This document shows, piece after piece, positions 16,358 through 25,544 of a stretch of DNA of 32,581 bases (position 1 is the stretch's first letter; every line of letters begins with the position of its first letter). The notes under the pieces are model-generated. The model was not told the DNA's origin, ran no database searches, and saw only the letters and a program-made list of their open reading frames with translations. The position numbers and the translations under genes were made by a program. The DNA lies in assembly GCA_964421875.1 (NCBI GenBank), contig CAYQZD010000037.1:1-32581 (forward strand), read 5' to 3'. The stretch is from CAYQZD01 sp964421875. Lineage in GTDB: Bacteria; Electryoneota; Tariuqbacteria; Tariuqbacterales; Tariuqbacteraceae.

Positions 16358-18501
16358 AACTGCTTGAAGATTTGAATCCGCAGCAGCGTGAAGCGGTGGT
16401 CAACACCGAAGGCCCCATACTGGTGCTTTCGGGCGCGGGATCGGGCAAAACCCGGGTGCTGACCCATAAGGTTGCTTATATTCTGGCGCAGGGACTGGCC
16501 AAGCCCTGGGAAATAATGGCTGTCACCTTCACCAACAAAGCCGCCGCTGAGATGAAAGAGCGGATTGAACGGCTGACCGGAGGCGAGACGGAGCGGATGT
16601 GGGTGGGCACTTTTCATTCCCTCTTCGCCCGCATTATGCGCCGCTATGCCGACCGGCTGGATTATGGCAGCGATTTCGCCATCTACGACCGTGAAGACCA
16701 GGAAAGACTGATGAAGCAGGCGTTGGCGGAAATGCCCTTCCCCGTCGAGGCCAAGGCATATAAGCGGATGGTCTATCGGGTATCAGGATTGAAGAGTCGG
16801 CTTCAGGCTCCTACGCCCGGCGGGGGCTGGACCGAACTCGATAAGAGCTTCCCCCTAATTTTCGAGACTTATGAACGGCTGATGAAGCGCAACAACGCTC
16901 TGGACTTCGACGACCTGCTGATTAAGCCTTTGGAACTGCTGAGCGCCAATCCGGATATCGCCGGGCTGTATCAAGAGCGGTTCCGCTATATTTTAGTGGA
17001 TGAGTTTCAGGACACCAATATTCCCCAGAACGAACTGGTGAAAATCCTCTGGGTTAAACATAAGAACCTGACTGTAGTCGGGGACGACGACCAGTCGATT
17101 TACGGTTGGCGCGGCGCGGAAATCGACAACATTTTGAGTTTTTCTGACATTTATCCCAAGGCGAAAATCTACCGTCTGGAGAAAAATTACCGTTCCACCA
17201 CCCAGATACTCAGCGCCGCCCAATCTGTCATCGAACACAATTTAGGGCGTCATGGAAAAACCCTCTGGACCGACCGCGCCGAAGGGGATAAACCGCGCTT
17301 GATTTCAGCCTGGAACGCGCGGGAAGAGGCGGCGGTTATCGCCGATACCATCGAAAGCCTCGCTCTCGAAGGATTGAAGCACTCCAATATCGCTATCCTC
17401 TACCGGGTCAACGCTCAATCCCGCGCTCTGGAGGCGGCGTTGCGGGAGCGGAAAATTCCCTACACTATCGTAGGGGGGCTGAAATTTTACCAGCGCAAGG
17501 AAATCAAGGACGCGCTGGCTTACTTAAGGCTGACAGTGAACTTTTCGGACGGGGTTTCGCTGCTCAGAGTAGTCAATTTCCCTCCCCGCGGAATCGGAGC
17601 CACCACGATAAAGCGGCTCACAGATTACGCTCGCGGCGAGGGATTGGATTTGTGGGAGGCGTTGCAGAAGGTTGACGACATCAGTGAAATCAAGTCCGGA
17701 GCCGCCAAAAAGCTGAAGGATTTTGTCCTGCTCTTATCAAGCCTCAAAAGTAAGCGCCCGGAAGTTTCATTCCCCGAATTGGTCAAACTGATTTTGGATA
17801 AGACGAAGATGATGGAGCATTATCTTAAGATAGGGGATGAGGAGGCCTTCGTGCGGATGGACAACCTCAAGGAATTTATGGTCGGGGTAGAAGAGTACGC
17901 GCGTTCTAATCCTGAACGAACGCTGGAGGATTTCCTGGGCGAAGTGGCGCTGGTGACCGATGTGGACGAATGGCAGGCGGGGGATATGGTGAATCTGATG
18001 ACCGTGCACTGCGCCAAGGGATTGGAGTTTCCCGTAGTGTTCATCTCAGGCCTCGAAGACGGTCTCTTCCCCTTGATTCGCGACGGTCGAGGCGACTTAG
18101 AGGAGGAACGGCGTTTGTTCTACGTGGGCGTCACCAGGGCTATGGACCGGCTCTACTTTGCTCACACTCAGACGCGCCGCGAAGGGTTATACAGCGATAG
18201 ATCGCGGTTTCTGGGGGAGATACCCCCCGAGATGCTGGATAACCACGATTCGACCGGCGGCTATCGCGCTGCCGCTTCATCGGAGAACCGGGGGCAGCGT
18301 CCGCTTTCCGCGCAGCCTCCGTCTCAATCAGTGTCTGATAAGAGGTTCGGGCGCGGCGACCGGGTTTACCATAAGACCTTTGGCGAGGGGATAGTCTCCG
18401 CTTGCGAAGGCAGCGGCGACGAGGAGAAGGTGATGGTGTATTTCCAGGGGTTCGGCGCGAAGAAATTGATGGTTAAACACGCCGGTTTAAAGCGCGTTTA
18501 A
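16354..18501 (+). CDS. pcrA: UvrD/PcrA-type superfamily 1 DNA helicase
   Basis: ATP-dependent 3'-5' helicase of repair and replication-fork maintenance; 715 residues, normal for PcrA/UvrD. Motifs in order: GAGSGKTRVL (Walker A, near 27), FTNKAAAEMKERI, GTFHSLFARI, VDEFQDTN (Walker B, near 217), VGDDDQSIYGWRGAE, LEKNYRST, VNLMTVHCAKGLEFPVVFISG and EERRLFYVGVTRAMDRLYFAHT. The last 55 or so residues (FGRGDRVYHKTFGEGIVSA, then KLMVKHAGLKRV) form the Tudor-like tail that contacts RNA polymerase in PcrA. The start overlaps the mltG stop (ATGA), so it is translationally coupled. PcrA and UvrD cannot be told apart by sequence here. Confidence 0.93.
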   Translation: MKLLEDLNPQQREAVVNTEGPILVLSGAGSGKTRVLTHKVAYILAQGLAKPWEIMAVTFTNKAAAEMKERIERLTGGETERMWVGTFHSLFARIMRRYADRLDYGSDFAIYDREDQERLMKQALAEMPFPVEAKAYKRMVYRVSGLKSRLQAPTPGGGWTELDKSFPLIFETYERLMKRNNALDFDDLLIKPLELLSANPDIAGLYQERFRYILVDEFQDTNIPQNELVKILWVKHKNLTVVGDDDQSIYGWRGAEIDNILSFSDIYPKAKIYRLEKNYRSTTQILSAAQSVIEHNLGRHGKTLWTDRAEGDKPRLISAWNAREEAAVIADTIESLALEGLKHSNIAILYRVNAQSRALEAALRERKIPYTIVGGLKFYQRKEIKDALAYLRLTVNFSDGVSLLRVVNFPPRGIGATTIKRLTDYARGEGLDLWEALQKVDDISEIKSGAAKKLKDFVLLLSSLKSKRPEVSFPELVKLILDKTKMMEHYLKIGDEEAFVRMDNLKEFMVGVEEYARSNPERTLEDFLGEVALVTDVDEWQAGDMVNLMTVHCAKGLEFPVVFISGLEDGLFPLIRDGRGDLEEERRLFYVGVTRAMDRLYFAHTQTRREGLYSDRSRFLGEIPPEMLDNHDSTGGYRAAASSENRGQRPLSAQPPSQSVSDKRFGRGDRVYHKTFGEGIVSACEGSGDEEKVMVYFQGFGAKKLMVKHAGLKRV

Positions 18502-18511
18502 TCTCTGTTAA

Positions 18512-18550
18512 GTTAGGTCTTTATCCCGATTTATCGGGAGGAGATCTGAC
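18512..18550. repeat. 39-base imperfect palindrome downstream of the helicase gene
   Basis: GTTAGGTCT (18512-18520) pairs with AGATCTGAC (18542-18550) with two G-T wobbles, and inside it TCCCGAT (18524-18530) pairs perfectly with ATCGGGA (18533-18539). It lies 10 bases after the pcrA stop, but there is no T-run, so I do not call it a terminator. Confidence 0.6.
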
Positions 18551-18616
18551 TTGGTTAGCTGGCAGGTCACACCCGCCTGCGGCGCGCAAGACCCGCCGGA
18601 ACAATCAACATTCATA

Positions 18617-18642
18617 GTCGCAGAGAGCGGGGATTCTGCGAC
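18617..18642. repeat. Hairpin GTCGCAGA ... TCTGCGAC
   Basis: Perfect 8-bp arms around a 10-base loop. Its core AGCGGGGATTCTGC also occurs, with one change, at 15119-15132, which suggests a dispersed element present once intact and once decayed. Confidence 0.55.
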
Positions 18643-18727
18643 ATAAAAAGTCTTCCGGTGGGTAAGAACCAATAGTGTCCCGAAAAAATCGACAGTCTAA
18701 CTGATTGTATTTGTAATACATAATAAT

Positions 18728-18835
18728 AATCCCCCCTGCCCCCCTTTAGAAAAGGGGGGAACAAGACGGGAAAATCTGTTGGCATTGGAAATGCGCTGTT
18801 TTTCCCCCTTTGGAAAAGGGGGATTAAGGGGGATT
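18728..18835. repeat. 108-base element with inverted ends and two C/G-run hairpins
   Basis: The ends AATCCCCC (18728-18735) and GGGGGATT (18828-18835) are exact inverted repeats. Next to each end is a strong hairpin: CCCCCCTTT/AAAGGGGGG (18739-18759) and CCCCCTTT/AAAGGGGG (18804-18822). The two halves are roughly reverse complements of one another around a plain 44-base centre. There is no coding capacity, as expected for a miniature inverted-repeat element or two repeat copies in opposite orientation. Confidence 0.62.
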
Positions 18836-18899
18836 TTTCAATAATCAAAAATACATTATTTCAACTTATAGTGTAGAACATTGGGTATTAACGTTTCTA

Positions 18900-18936
18900 A
18901 AACCTATTGGATTTACATAGGTTTCAATAATATCTT
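18900..18936 (+). promoter_or_regulatory. Possible promoter with overlapping operator-like inverted repeat, TPR gene
   Basis: TTGGAT (18907-18912) and TATCTT (18931-18936), 18 bases apart, could be a modest sigma70 promoter. A perfect 8-base inverted repeat, AAACCTAT (18900-18907) and ATAGGTTT (18917-18924), covers the -35 box and spacer, the place a repressor would bind. It lies about 100 bases before the TPR gene. Confidence 0.35.
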
Positions 18937-19033
18937 GAGTTAAGAAATTTCCCGGGACAGCATTGGTTAAGAACCCACCCTACAAATTTTCAGAATCCCG
19001 AATCCTGAATCCTATTTCAGGTTGAATATCGGT

Positions 19034-22000
19034 ATGAACAGATTAGTCATCATAGTTCTGTTTCTGTTGCTGGCAGCGGGAGCTGCCCATTCCGACCGTG
19101 AGGCCGATTTCAGCTTTGCGCAAAAGCTGTATAGCGACGGCTACTACGATTTGGCGGCTTCGCAGTACGCCCAATTCATCGCAAACTACCCCGACGACTC
19201 CAGAGTTCCGCTGGCTTACTTTATGCGCGGCAAATCTTTGATGGAAATCGAACGGTGGAACGATGCGCGAGCCTCAATGCTGCGCGTGGCGCTGGAATTT
19301 TCGCAATCAAAGAACGCGGCGGAAGCCCTCTATTCGGCAGCGGTTTGTCTCAGGAATTTGAATCGTTGGAGGGAAGCGGCGAGGGGTTTCCTCAGCGTCA
19401 GCGAATTCTACCCAAAAAGCGAGTTTTCCGCCAGAGGGATGGTCGATGCCGGGATTATCTATCGTATTTCCGGCGACGCCGACAAGGCAAAGGTTGCTTT
19501 CGAGCGGATATTGAGCGCTTACCCCGGCACCATCTCCGCCGCGCTGGCGTATTACAACCTGGGCGAAATCGCAGAAGAGGCCGGCGACGATGAAACCGCG
19601 CTGAGGAACTATAACTTCGCCGGTAAAATCGCCGAGGATGAAATCATCCAGTCGATGGTTAAAATCCGCCGCGCCCTGATTTACCGTAATAATGGGGATT
19701 GGGAGACGGCTGCGGTGGAACTGGAGGAAGTGACGGCGCCGATTCACTCTCAATACGCCGCGTTGCTGAAGGGTATCTGGCTGCAGAAAGAAGGCGATTA
19801 CGCCGCCGCGGAGAAAGCCTTGAGCGATGTGGCGGACCTGGGTCTGAACGACACCCTAAAGACCAAAGCCCTGTTCCACCTGGGCGACAATTACTATCTC
19901 AAGGAAGAATATGTCGCCGCCTTCAGTATCTACCGGGACTTGCCGGAAAGCGATTCCCTGATGATTCGCCTGGGAATGACCTACAGTAATTTAAACAAGG
20001 CGAATCAGGCTGCCGACGCTTTTGCTAAGACCTTGAAGATGACCGGCTCGGTAGAAAATAAAGCGGTAGCGCTGAATGAACTGCGCAGATTATACGCCAG
20101 CGGGGCAGCCGCGGCTCAGGTTTCGGACATCCTGACCTCTTACCTGCCGAAACTCAAGGAACTGCCGGATTGGGATAGTTTCGCCGCGGCGATGGGAGCC
20201 TTAGCCTTCGAAGAAGGGAGTTACCGGTTAGCCCGGGAATTCCTGAAGGAACTTGAGGATGAAACCTCCCTCTGGTCCGATGATGGATTGTATTATATGG
20301 CTCGCGCAGCCGAAGCGGAACGGGATTCCGCCAGAGCTATTGAGCTTTATGACCGTTTCCGCGTCCGCTATCCGGGGAGCGATTTTTCCCGTGATGTAGA
20401 ATACAGGTTGGATCTAATTCACGACCATACGCCTGTGCCTGACCTGATGGAACGTATCGCCAGCCTCTCCTCTTCAAGTATGGATTTCACCAGTAAAGCC
20501 GCGCTCAATCTCGCCTGGGGCAGACTGTACCTCGAAGGTTTCAAAGACTACGATAAAGCGCTGGATAAATTGAAAGCCGCGCTCGATTCCAAGGATATCA
20601 CCCGCCGGGAACGGGGCGAAGCGCAGGGATTGATGGCTTTGACGCTGATGAAAAAGGCGGTACTGGAGCCGGAATTGGCCGGGTCAGCCCGCGCGATGAT
20701 GAAAAGCTACCTGCAGAATTACTACCACCGGGAGTTCGCCGGGCGGTTCGTGCTGGAACTGCTGAAACACCGGGTTTCAACTATAACGGATACTATACAG
20801 CGAAACAAGGTTTACGCTGAGGGGCTGGAGGATTTGGCGGGCCGTTTCAAGGATGACCCGGTTCTTCCGGAAGCTTTCGCAGAATTGGTGAGGGTTTATT
20901 CCTGCACGCCGGGAAAATACAGCCGGGCGGTGGACTACAGCGCTTCGCTGAAAACCAGGTTCCCTGACAATCACTGTAACGAATACGCTCAACTGGGCCG
21001 CGCCCGCGCCCGGACTGCGCTGGGGGATACTTCCGAAGCCATTGTCGATTACGAAATCTATATGGAGAAATACCCCGATGCCCCCGGTATTTTCAACGCG
21101 GAATGGGAATTGGTCAGAATCCTCCCGGACCATCAACGAAAGGTCAATCTGACTAAGGATTTGATAGAGAGATACTATTACAATTCCAATATTCCCTATC
21201 TGATTGAGTATTTGGGAGACCTTTACGCCGAAAAGGGGCTTTTCGGGGAAGCGCTCAGGCAATACCAAATGGTGGCGGAAAAATCCAATCCGGCGCCGAT
21301 TCTTCAAGGTAAGTCGGATTTATATTATAAGATCGGTTTGTCCTATCAGCGGATGGGGAAGTTCGAGGAGGCGCAGAAGTATTTCTTGGAATACGCGGTG
21401 GACAATCCCGAGGGAGGCTACTGGGAGGAAGCGGTTTTCGCCTTGGCGGAAATTTCAGAGAACGAGGACCGCGCTCCGGTGGCGCTGAAATTCTATCAGA
21501 ACTTGATTTCTCACTCGCGCAACACCGGATTGGACCAGCGCGCTTTGGAACGAACAGCCGCGATATTTTACCGTATCGGGCGCTACTCCGAAGGCCGCAA
21601 GCAATACCTGCAGCTGGCGCAAAACGTTGCCAGTATCAGAAAGAAAGCGGAATACACCGCAAACGCCATTATCGGGCTGTACCGTATCGGAGCGCTGGAC
21701 GACGCCCGCGAGGAGGCTGTCGCTTTTGCTAAAGAGTACCGCCGCCTTGAGGGTCGGGAAGAGCATCAAGCCTCCTTTTATCTGGAGAAGGGGAAATATC
21801 AAGCCGGCGAAAAGAACTTCTCCGAAGCCCTTGAGACTCTGAAGCAGGTTTTGAAAAGGTATGCCAAGACGAGAGCGGCGGTTGAGGCGGAATACGAGAT
21901 TGGGAAGATTTACCTTATAACCAATCACTTCGATGAAGCCCTGGATATCCTGACAAAAATGCCTCAGAAATACCCCAATCATAAAATCGTTCCCGCCGTG

Positions 22001-22594
22001 CATCTCACTTTGGGGACCTTTTATTACCGTCAATCCCAATTCCAGAATGCTCTGCTTGCTTTTCAAAACGTGTTGGACAACCCTGGCGCCCGCGACCTTT
22101 GGCCCGTAGCTTTGAAAAACCTGGAAGCTACTTACAAGGACCTGGGGCTTTTCGAAGCCGCACTAGCCACAGTGAATAAGTATCTCGACCTTTTCCCCTT
22201 CGCCGAGGATATAGTGGATAAAAAACTGGATGCGGCGCAGTTGATGATTCGGGTGAAGGAGTACGACCGGGCTACAAGAAATCTGGAGGAACTGCTATCG
22301 CAAGCCTCTTCGGAGATGCAGGTCGAGATACAATTTTATCTGGGTGAGGCTTATTTTCAGAAGGGGGATTTTGAGCAGGCGGCGTTGGAGTATATGAAGG
22401 TCAAATACCTTGATCCCGGCGGAGGGCTGGATTGGGCGGTGACCGCTATTTATAACACCGGTCAGTGTTACGAGAAGCTAAGCAGGTTCGAGGACGCCCG
22501 CAATATGTATCGCGCTATTATCAAACGCTGGGGGCTCGATTCCGATTACGGACGCGGCGCCCAAAAAAGAATCGATGCGATTACCGACAGATAA
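19034..22594 (+). CDS. Large exported TPR-repeat protein
   Basis: About 1186 residues. The ATG at 19034 gives a clean signal peptide (NRLVIIVLFLLLAAGAAHS); the TTG at 19022 adds only four residues. Almost the whole mature protein is tetratricopeptide-type helix pairs, for example FAQKLYSDGYYDLAASQYAQF near the start, YYNLGEIAEEAGDDETALRNY, LYYKIGLSYQRMGKFEEAQKYF and YNTGQCYEKLSRFEDARNMY at the end. I count well over twenty likely units, with the YfiO/BamD-like spacing of envelope TPR proteins. It probably works as a periplasmic or outer-membrane scaffold, but no enzymatic domain or partner is evident. The nadC gene lies 125 bases downstream, separated by a short run of AGAGAAC-type direct repeats (22606-22626), and is probably unrelated. 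Confidence 0.85.
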   Translation: MNRLVIIVLFLLLAAGAAHSDREADFSFAQKLYSDGYYDLAASQYAQFIANYPDDSRVPLAYFMRGKSLMEIERWNDARASMLRVALEFSQSKNAAEALYSAAVCLRNLNRWREAARGFLSVSEFYPKSEFSARGMVDAGIIYRISGDADKAKVAFERILSAYPGTISAALAYYNLGEIAEEAGDDETALRNYNFAGKIAEDEIIQSMVKIRRALIYRNNGDWETAAVELEEVTAPIHSQYAALLKGIWLQKEGDYAAAEKALSDVADLGLNDTLKTKALFHLGDNYYLKEEYVAAFSIYRDLPESDSLMIRLGMTYSNLNKANQAADAFAKTLKMTGSVENKAVALNELRRLYASGAAAAQVSDILTSYLPKLKELPDWDSFAAAMGALAFEEGSYRLAREFLKELEDETSLWSDDGLYYMARAAEAERDSARAIELYDRFRVRYPGSDFSRDVEYRLDLIHDHTPVPDLMERIASLSSSSMDFTSKAALNLAWGRLYLEGFKDYDKALDKLKAALDSKDITRRERGEAQGLMALTLMKKAVLEPELAGSARAMMKSYLQNYYHREFAGRFVLELLKHRVSTITDTIQRNKVYAEGLEDLAGRFKDDPVLPEAFAELVRVYSCTPGKYSRAVDYSASLKTRFPDNHCNEYAQLGRARARTALGDTSEAIVDYEIYMEKYPDAPGIFNAEWELVRILPDHQRKVNLTKDLIERYYYNSNIPYLIEYLGDLYAEKGLFGEALRQYQMVAEKSNPAPILQGKSDLYYKIGLSYQRMGKFEEAQKYFLEYAVDNPEGGYWEEAVFALAEISENEDRAPVALKFYQNLISHSRNTGLDQRALERTAAIFYRIGRYSEGRKQYLQLAQNVASIRKKAEYTANAIIGLYRIGALDDAREEAVAFAKEYRRLEGREEHQASFYLEKGKYQAGEKNFSEALETLKQVLKRYAKTRAAVEAEYEIGKIYLITNHFDEALDILTKMPQKYPNHKIVPAVHLTLGTFYYRQSQFQNALLAFQNVLDNPGARDLWPVALKNLEATYKDLGLFEAALATVNKYLDLFPFAEDIVDKKLDAAQLMIRVKEYDRATRNLEELLSQASSEMQVEIQFYLGEAYFQKGDFEQAALEYMKVKYLDPGGGLDWAVTAIYNTGQCYEKLSRFEDARNMYRAIIKRWGLDSDYGRGAQKRIDAITDR

Positions 22595-22719
22595 CGGAAT
22601 ACAGAGAACGGAGAACAGAGAACAGGAAACCGATGAAAGAGAACCGATTTGGAATTATATTGAATATTGAATCATACTGACGTTTTTTATCAACTTTGCA
22701 GAGACAAGCGTAAAAAAAG

Positions 22720-23568
22720 ATGCCTCTCGATATCTCAAGTATAGTTGAAACAGCGCTGAATGAAGACCTCGGCGATGCGGGCGATATCACGGGAAAGGCC
22801 TGCATCCCTCCGGGACACCGTTCCCGCGCCAGGGTTGTTGCCAAAGGCGAAGGTGTGCTGGCGGGGCTGGAATGGTTCGCCGAAGTATTCCGCCAAATCG
22901 ATTTAAGGATAATCCTCGATTTTAGAAAGTCCGAAGGAGACAGAGTGACCTCCGGTGAGATAATAGCCTTCCTTGAAGGGGACACTAAAGCGCTCTTGGC
23001 GGGAGAACGGACCGCGATGAATTTCCTCTGCCACTTGAGCGGCGTCGCCACTCAAGCCGCCAGGTTGGCGAAACGCATCGAGGGGACTTCGGCGAAACTG
23101 CTGGACACGCGCAAAACCCTGCCGGGATTGAGGCTGGCGGAAAAGGGGGCGGTTCGAGCCGGAGGGGGGCTAAACCACCGCTTCGCCCTTTACGATATGA
23201 TGTTGATAAAGGAGAACCACATCGCCGCCGCGGGGGGGGTCGCTGCGGCGCTGGAAAGAACGCATAGGTTCAACTGTGAAAACGGGGACAAATTCGAAAT
23301 CGAAATTGAGGTTCGCAGTCTGAATGAATTGCATGAAGCTTTAAAGGGGAAACCGCACCGCATAATGCTGGACAATTTCACGCCGGAACTGGTGAAACAG
23401 GCAGTGGAAATAACCGCCGGGATGATTCCGCTGGAGGTTTCCGGCGGAGTGAACGAAGCCAACATCCGGGAGTTCGCCGAAGCGGGACCCGACTATATTT
23501 CGGTGGGAAGTATGACCTTGTCCGCTTCCGCGCTCGATTTTTCGATGCTGGTGGAGGGGGTGGAATAA
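22720..23568 (+). CDS. nadC: Nicotinate-nucleotide pyrophosphorylase (carboxylating), quinolinate phosphoribosyltransferase
   Basis: Converts quinolinate and PRPP to nicotinate mononucleotide in de novo NAD synthesis. The 282-residue length is typical. Signatures: LNEDLGDAGDITG near the start, ERTAMNFLCHLSGVAT (about 93-108), LDTRKTLPGLRLAEKGAVRAGGGLNHR split across about 127-153 (substrate-binding Arg, Lys and His residues), MLIKENHI (about 160), IEIEVRSLNE, IMLDNFTPE and LEVSGGVN, then DYISVGSMT near the end. All catalytic segments are intact. No nadA or nadB is present in the window. A transporter ATPase gene begins about 8 bases after its stop, suggesting one transcript. Confidence 0.95.
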   Translation: MPLDISSIVETALNEDLGDAGDITGKACIPPGHRSRARVVAKGEGVLAGLEWFAEVFRQIDLRIILDFRKSEGDRVTSGEIIAFLEGDTKALLAGERTAMNFLCHLSGVATQAARLAKRIEGTSAKLLDTRKTLPGLRLAEKGAVRAGGGLNHRFALYDMMLIKENHIAAAGGVAAALERTHRFNCENGDKFEIEIEVRSLNELHEALKGKPHRIMLDNFTPELVKQAVEITAGMIPLEVSGGVNEANIREFAEAGPDYISVGSMTLSASALDFSMLVEGVE

Positions 23569-23576
23569 GTTTTCCT

Positions 23577-24908
23577 ATTGAGACGATTATCGCTTACCTA
23601 TCTATAAATATCCGCCGCGCCGCTTATCCCGGCGAAGGCGTTCCGGCGCTGAATGATGTCGAACTGCAATTGACCTCCGGGCAGGCGGCGCTGATAACCG
23701 GGCCCACCGGGTCGGGCAAGACCACCTTGCTCCGCTGTATAGGGGGAATCATCCCCGGACTAATCGAGGCGGATTTTGAGGGCGAAATCTTATGGAAGGG
23801 GCGGCGGTTGAATCCTGAGGCGAGAACCAATGGTTCGCCGCGGATATACACTGTCCTGCATAATCCCTTCCACGCCGCCCTCGATTACGGCGTCAGCGAT
23901 CCCAGCCGCCTTAACGGCGCGGGGAAGTGGCTGCTGGAGAGTATGGAACGGTCGCGTTCTTTTCATGACCTTTCCGCCGGGGAGAGGATGCGGTTAAGTC
24001 TGGCGCGGGCTTTCAGCGCCGAGGCTGATATTCTGCTGCTGGACGAACCGTTGGCGCACCTCGACCGGCAGGGCGTGAAGGTGTTCCTGGAAATGCTGGA
24101 GAAGCGGAAAAGGTTAAACCGGAGTATAACTATCATTGCCGAGCACCGCCGGGAAAAACTCCAGCGGTTGACGGATGTGAAGATAGAATTGAACCGCCCG
24201 GTTGAACAATCCGCCGAGTTGGATTCCGTCGATGAGAGTATTCAATCCCTGTTCACCTCGATTGAAGCTCAGAAAAATTCACTTTCTAATAGTTCACCGT
24301 TGCTTAATCTCAGCGATGTGGGGATGAAGTATAACGGCAAGCCGGTTTTCAGCGGTGTGAACCTGCAGATACGCTCCGGAGAAGCGCTGGGAATCACCGG
24401 GCCCAACGGGTCGGGCAAGTCCACTTTAGGAAGGATTATCGGCGGGAATCACCCTCCTTCTCAAGGTTCGGTCACCACCCGTAACGGAAAACCGCGAACC
24501 GCCGCCCTGTTTGAAAACCCGGCGACTCAGTTCCTTTGCGACACGGTGGAAGACGAAATCCACTTCGCCCGCAGGAATTTTGGTGTACCCAAGCCTTTCG
24601 CGGCGGCGCTGATGGAGGTTTTCGGATTGATTGACTGCCGGCGGAAATCACCCTTGCGCTTGAGCCACGGTCAGGGTGAGCGAACCGCCGCCGCAGCCGC
24701 TCTGGCGGGGAATCCGGACCTAATCGTGCTGGACGAACCCACTCAAGGGCAGGATTCCGAGGGGCGGGAGCGCCTGGCGCAGCTGATTAAAGCCCTATCG
24801 CACTCGGGCAAGGCGGTGGTCACGCTGAGTCATGATGTGGAATTCTTAATCGAATCTTGCGACCGGGTGCTGGCGTTTCGAGACGGCTCACTGGAGACAC
24901 TGAATTGA
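23577..24908 (+). CDS. ECF-type transporter ATPase, two fused ABC domains
   Basis: Energises a vitamin-type ABC importer. There are two complete ATPase domains in one chain. First: GPTGSGKTT (Walker A), LSAGERMRLSLARAF (signature), ILLLDEPLAHLD (Walker B). Second: GPNGSGKST, LSHGQGERTAAAAAL, LIVLDEPTQGQD. This fused EcfA-EcfA' layout is known from YkoD-like proteins. The first conventional start, the TTG at 23670, would cut off the first strand just before Walker A. The frame stays open upstream and encodes a proper ABC N-terminus (LSINIRRAAYPGEGVPALNDVEL), reaching an ATT at 23577 with the G-rich GGTGGAA 11 bases before it. I therefore propose an ATT or other non-standard start close behind nadC. 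The stop overlaps the TTG of the next gene. Confidence 0.85.
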   Translation: METIIAYLSINIRRAAYPGEGVPALNDVELQLTSGQAALITGPTGSGKTTLLRCIGGIIPGLIEADFEGEILWKGRRLNPEARTNGSPRIYTVLHNPFHAALDYGVSDPSRLNGAGKWLLESMERSRSFHDLSAGERMRLSLARAFSAEADILLLDEPLAHLDRQGVKVFLEMLEKRKRLNRSITIIAEHRREKLQRLTDVKIELNRPVEQSAELDSVDESIQSLFTSIEAQKNSLSNSSPLLNLSDVGMKYNGKPVFSGVNLQIRSGEALGITGPNGSGKSTLGRIIGGNHPPSQGSVTTRNGKPRTAALFENPATQFLCDTVEDEIHFARRNFGVPKPFAAALMEVFGLIDCRRKSPLRLSHGQGERTAAAAALAGNPDLIVLDEPTQGQDSEGRERLAQLIKALSHSGKAVVTLSHDVEFLIESCDRVLAFRDGSLETLN

Positions 24909-25483
24909 GTGGATTCCGGCGACAGGCTTACATTGTGGTTTTCGGAGCCTTGTGGGGAGGGATGGAGATGACATTGGGGGGATTCCTCCACGCGTTGCAT
25001 ATCCCAATGCGGGGTATGATTATGGCTGCTGCGGGCGCCTTTCTGCTTTGCAGCGCCAGGTTGTGGATTGGGGGAAGGGGGACTGCGCTGATAATCGGAG
25101 TCATCGCCGCTTTCCTGAAACTGTTCAGTATCGGCGGATTAGTGATTTCCCCCGCTGTAGCCATCGTCGCGGAAAGCTTGCTGGCGGAGGCGGGTTTCCT
25201 GCTCTGGGGGAAACGCCCCTGGGGAGCTGTAGTCGCGGGGATGGGGATGGTGGGTTATACCGTCATCCATAAATTCGGCTCTTTGCTGCTGATTTACCGC
25301 GCCGAAATTAAAGACATTGTGGAGGCGGTGACCGGCAGCGCAGGAATCTTCCGGGGAGTTGAGGCTGAATTCTGGTGGGCGCTGCTCGCGGCTTATTTAG
25401 CTGGGCATTTAATAGTCGGAGGGGCGTTGGGTTTCGCGGCTTTTCATACGGTGAATCGGGCTAAGCGCAGGATGAAGGGATAG
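24905..25483 (+). CDS. Membrane protein, likely substrate-binding (S) component of the ECF transporter
   Basis: A 192-residue protein with about six hydrophobic segments, beginning YIVVFGALWGGMEMTLGGFLHALHIPMRG, which resembles the first helices of ECF S components. The rest is Gly/Ala-rich membrane sequence with short loops and a basic tail (NRAKRRMKG). The TTG start at 24905 overlaps the ATPase stop (TTGA) and has GGAG 8 bases upstream (24893-24896). Position between ATPase and T-like gene supports the role. The substrate is not evident; nadC upstream hints at a nicotinate-related compound, but that is inference. Confidence 0.66.
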   Translation: MSGFRRQAYIVVFGALWGGMEMTLGGFLHALHIPMRGMIMAAAGAFLLCSARLWIGGRGTALIIGVIAAFLKLFSIGGLVISPAVAIVAESLLAEAGFLLWGKRPWGAVVAGMGMVGYTVIHKFGSLLLIYRAEIKDIVEAVTGSAGIFRGVEAEFWWALLAAYLAGHLIVGGALGFAAFHTVNRAKRRMKG

Positions 25484-25544
25484 TTTTAAATGATTAGAAT
25501 AAAGCAATACTATGTCTTGCTCTATGATGGATTTGATATTTTCT

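Larger units (their letters stand above)
18502..19033. other. Gene-free 530-base stretch rich in hairpins and dispersed-repeat fragments
   Basis: No gene is supported; an open frame at 18612-18848 on the minus strand is simply repeat DNA. From left to right: a 39-base palindrome (18512-18550), a CACCCGCCTGCGG fragment (18570-18582), an 8-bp stem hairpin (18617-18642), a 108-base element with inverted ends holding two C-run/G-run hairpins (18728-18835), an inverted repeat with a possible promoter (18900-18936), and an AACCCACCCTAC phrase (18971-18982). The density of such pieces marks this as a landing zone for dispersed repeats. Confidence 0.6.

Noticed and set aside
18512..18550. Hairpin after the helicase gene as a terminator
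   Set aside because: The stem is strong, but no T-run follows; the element looks like a dispersed palindrome.
22595..22719. Run of AGAGAAC-type units as a possible CRISPR or regulatory repeat
   Set aside because: Only a few short, imperfect direct copies next to each other with no spacers; a small satellite-like tract.
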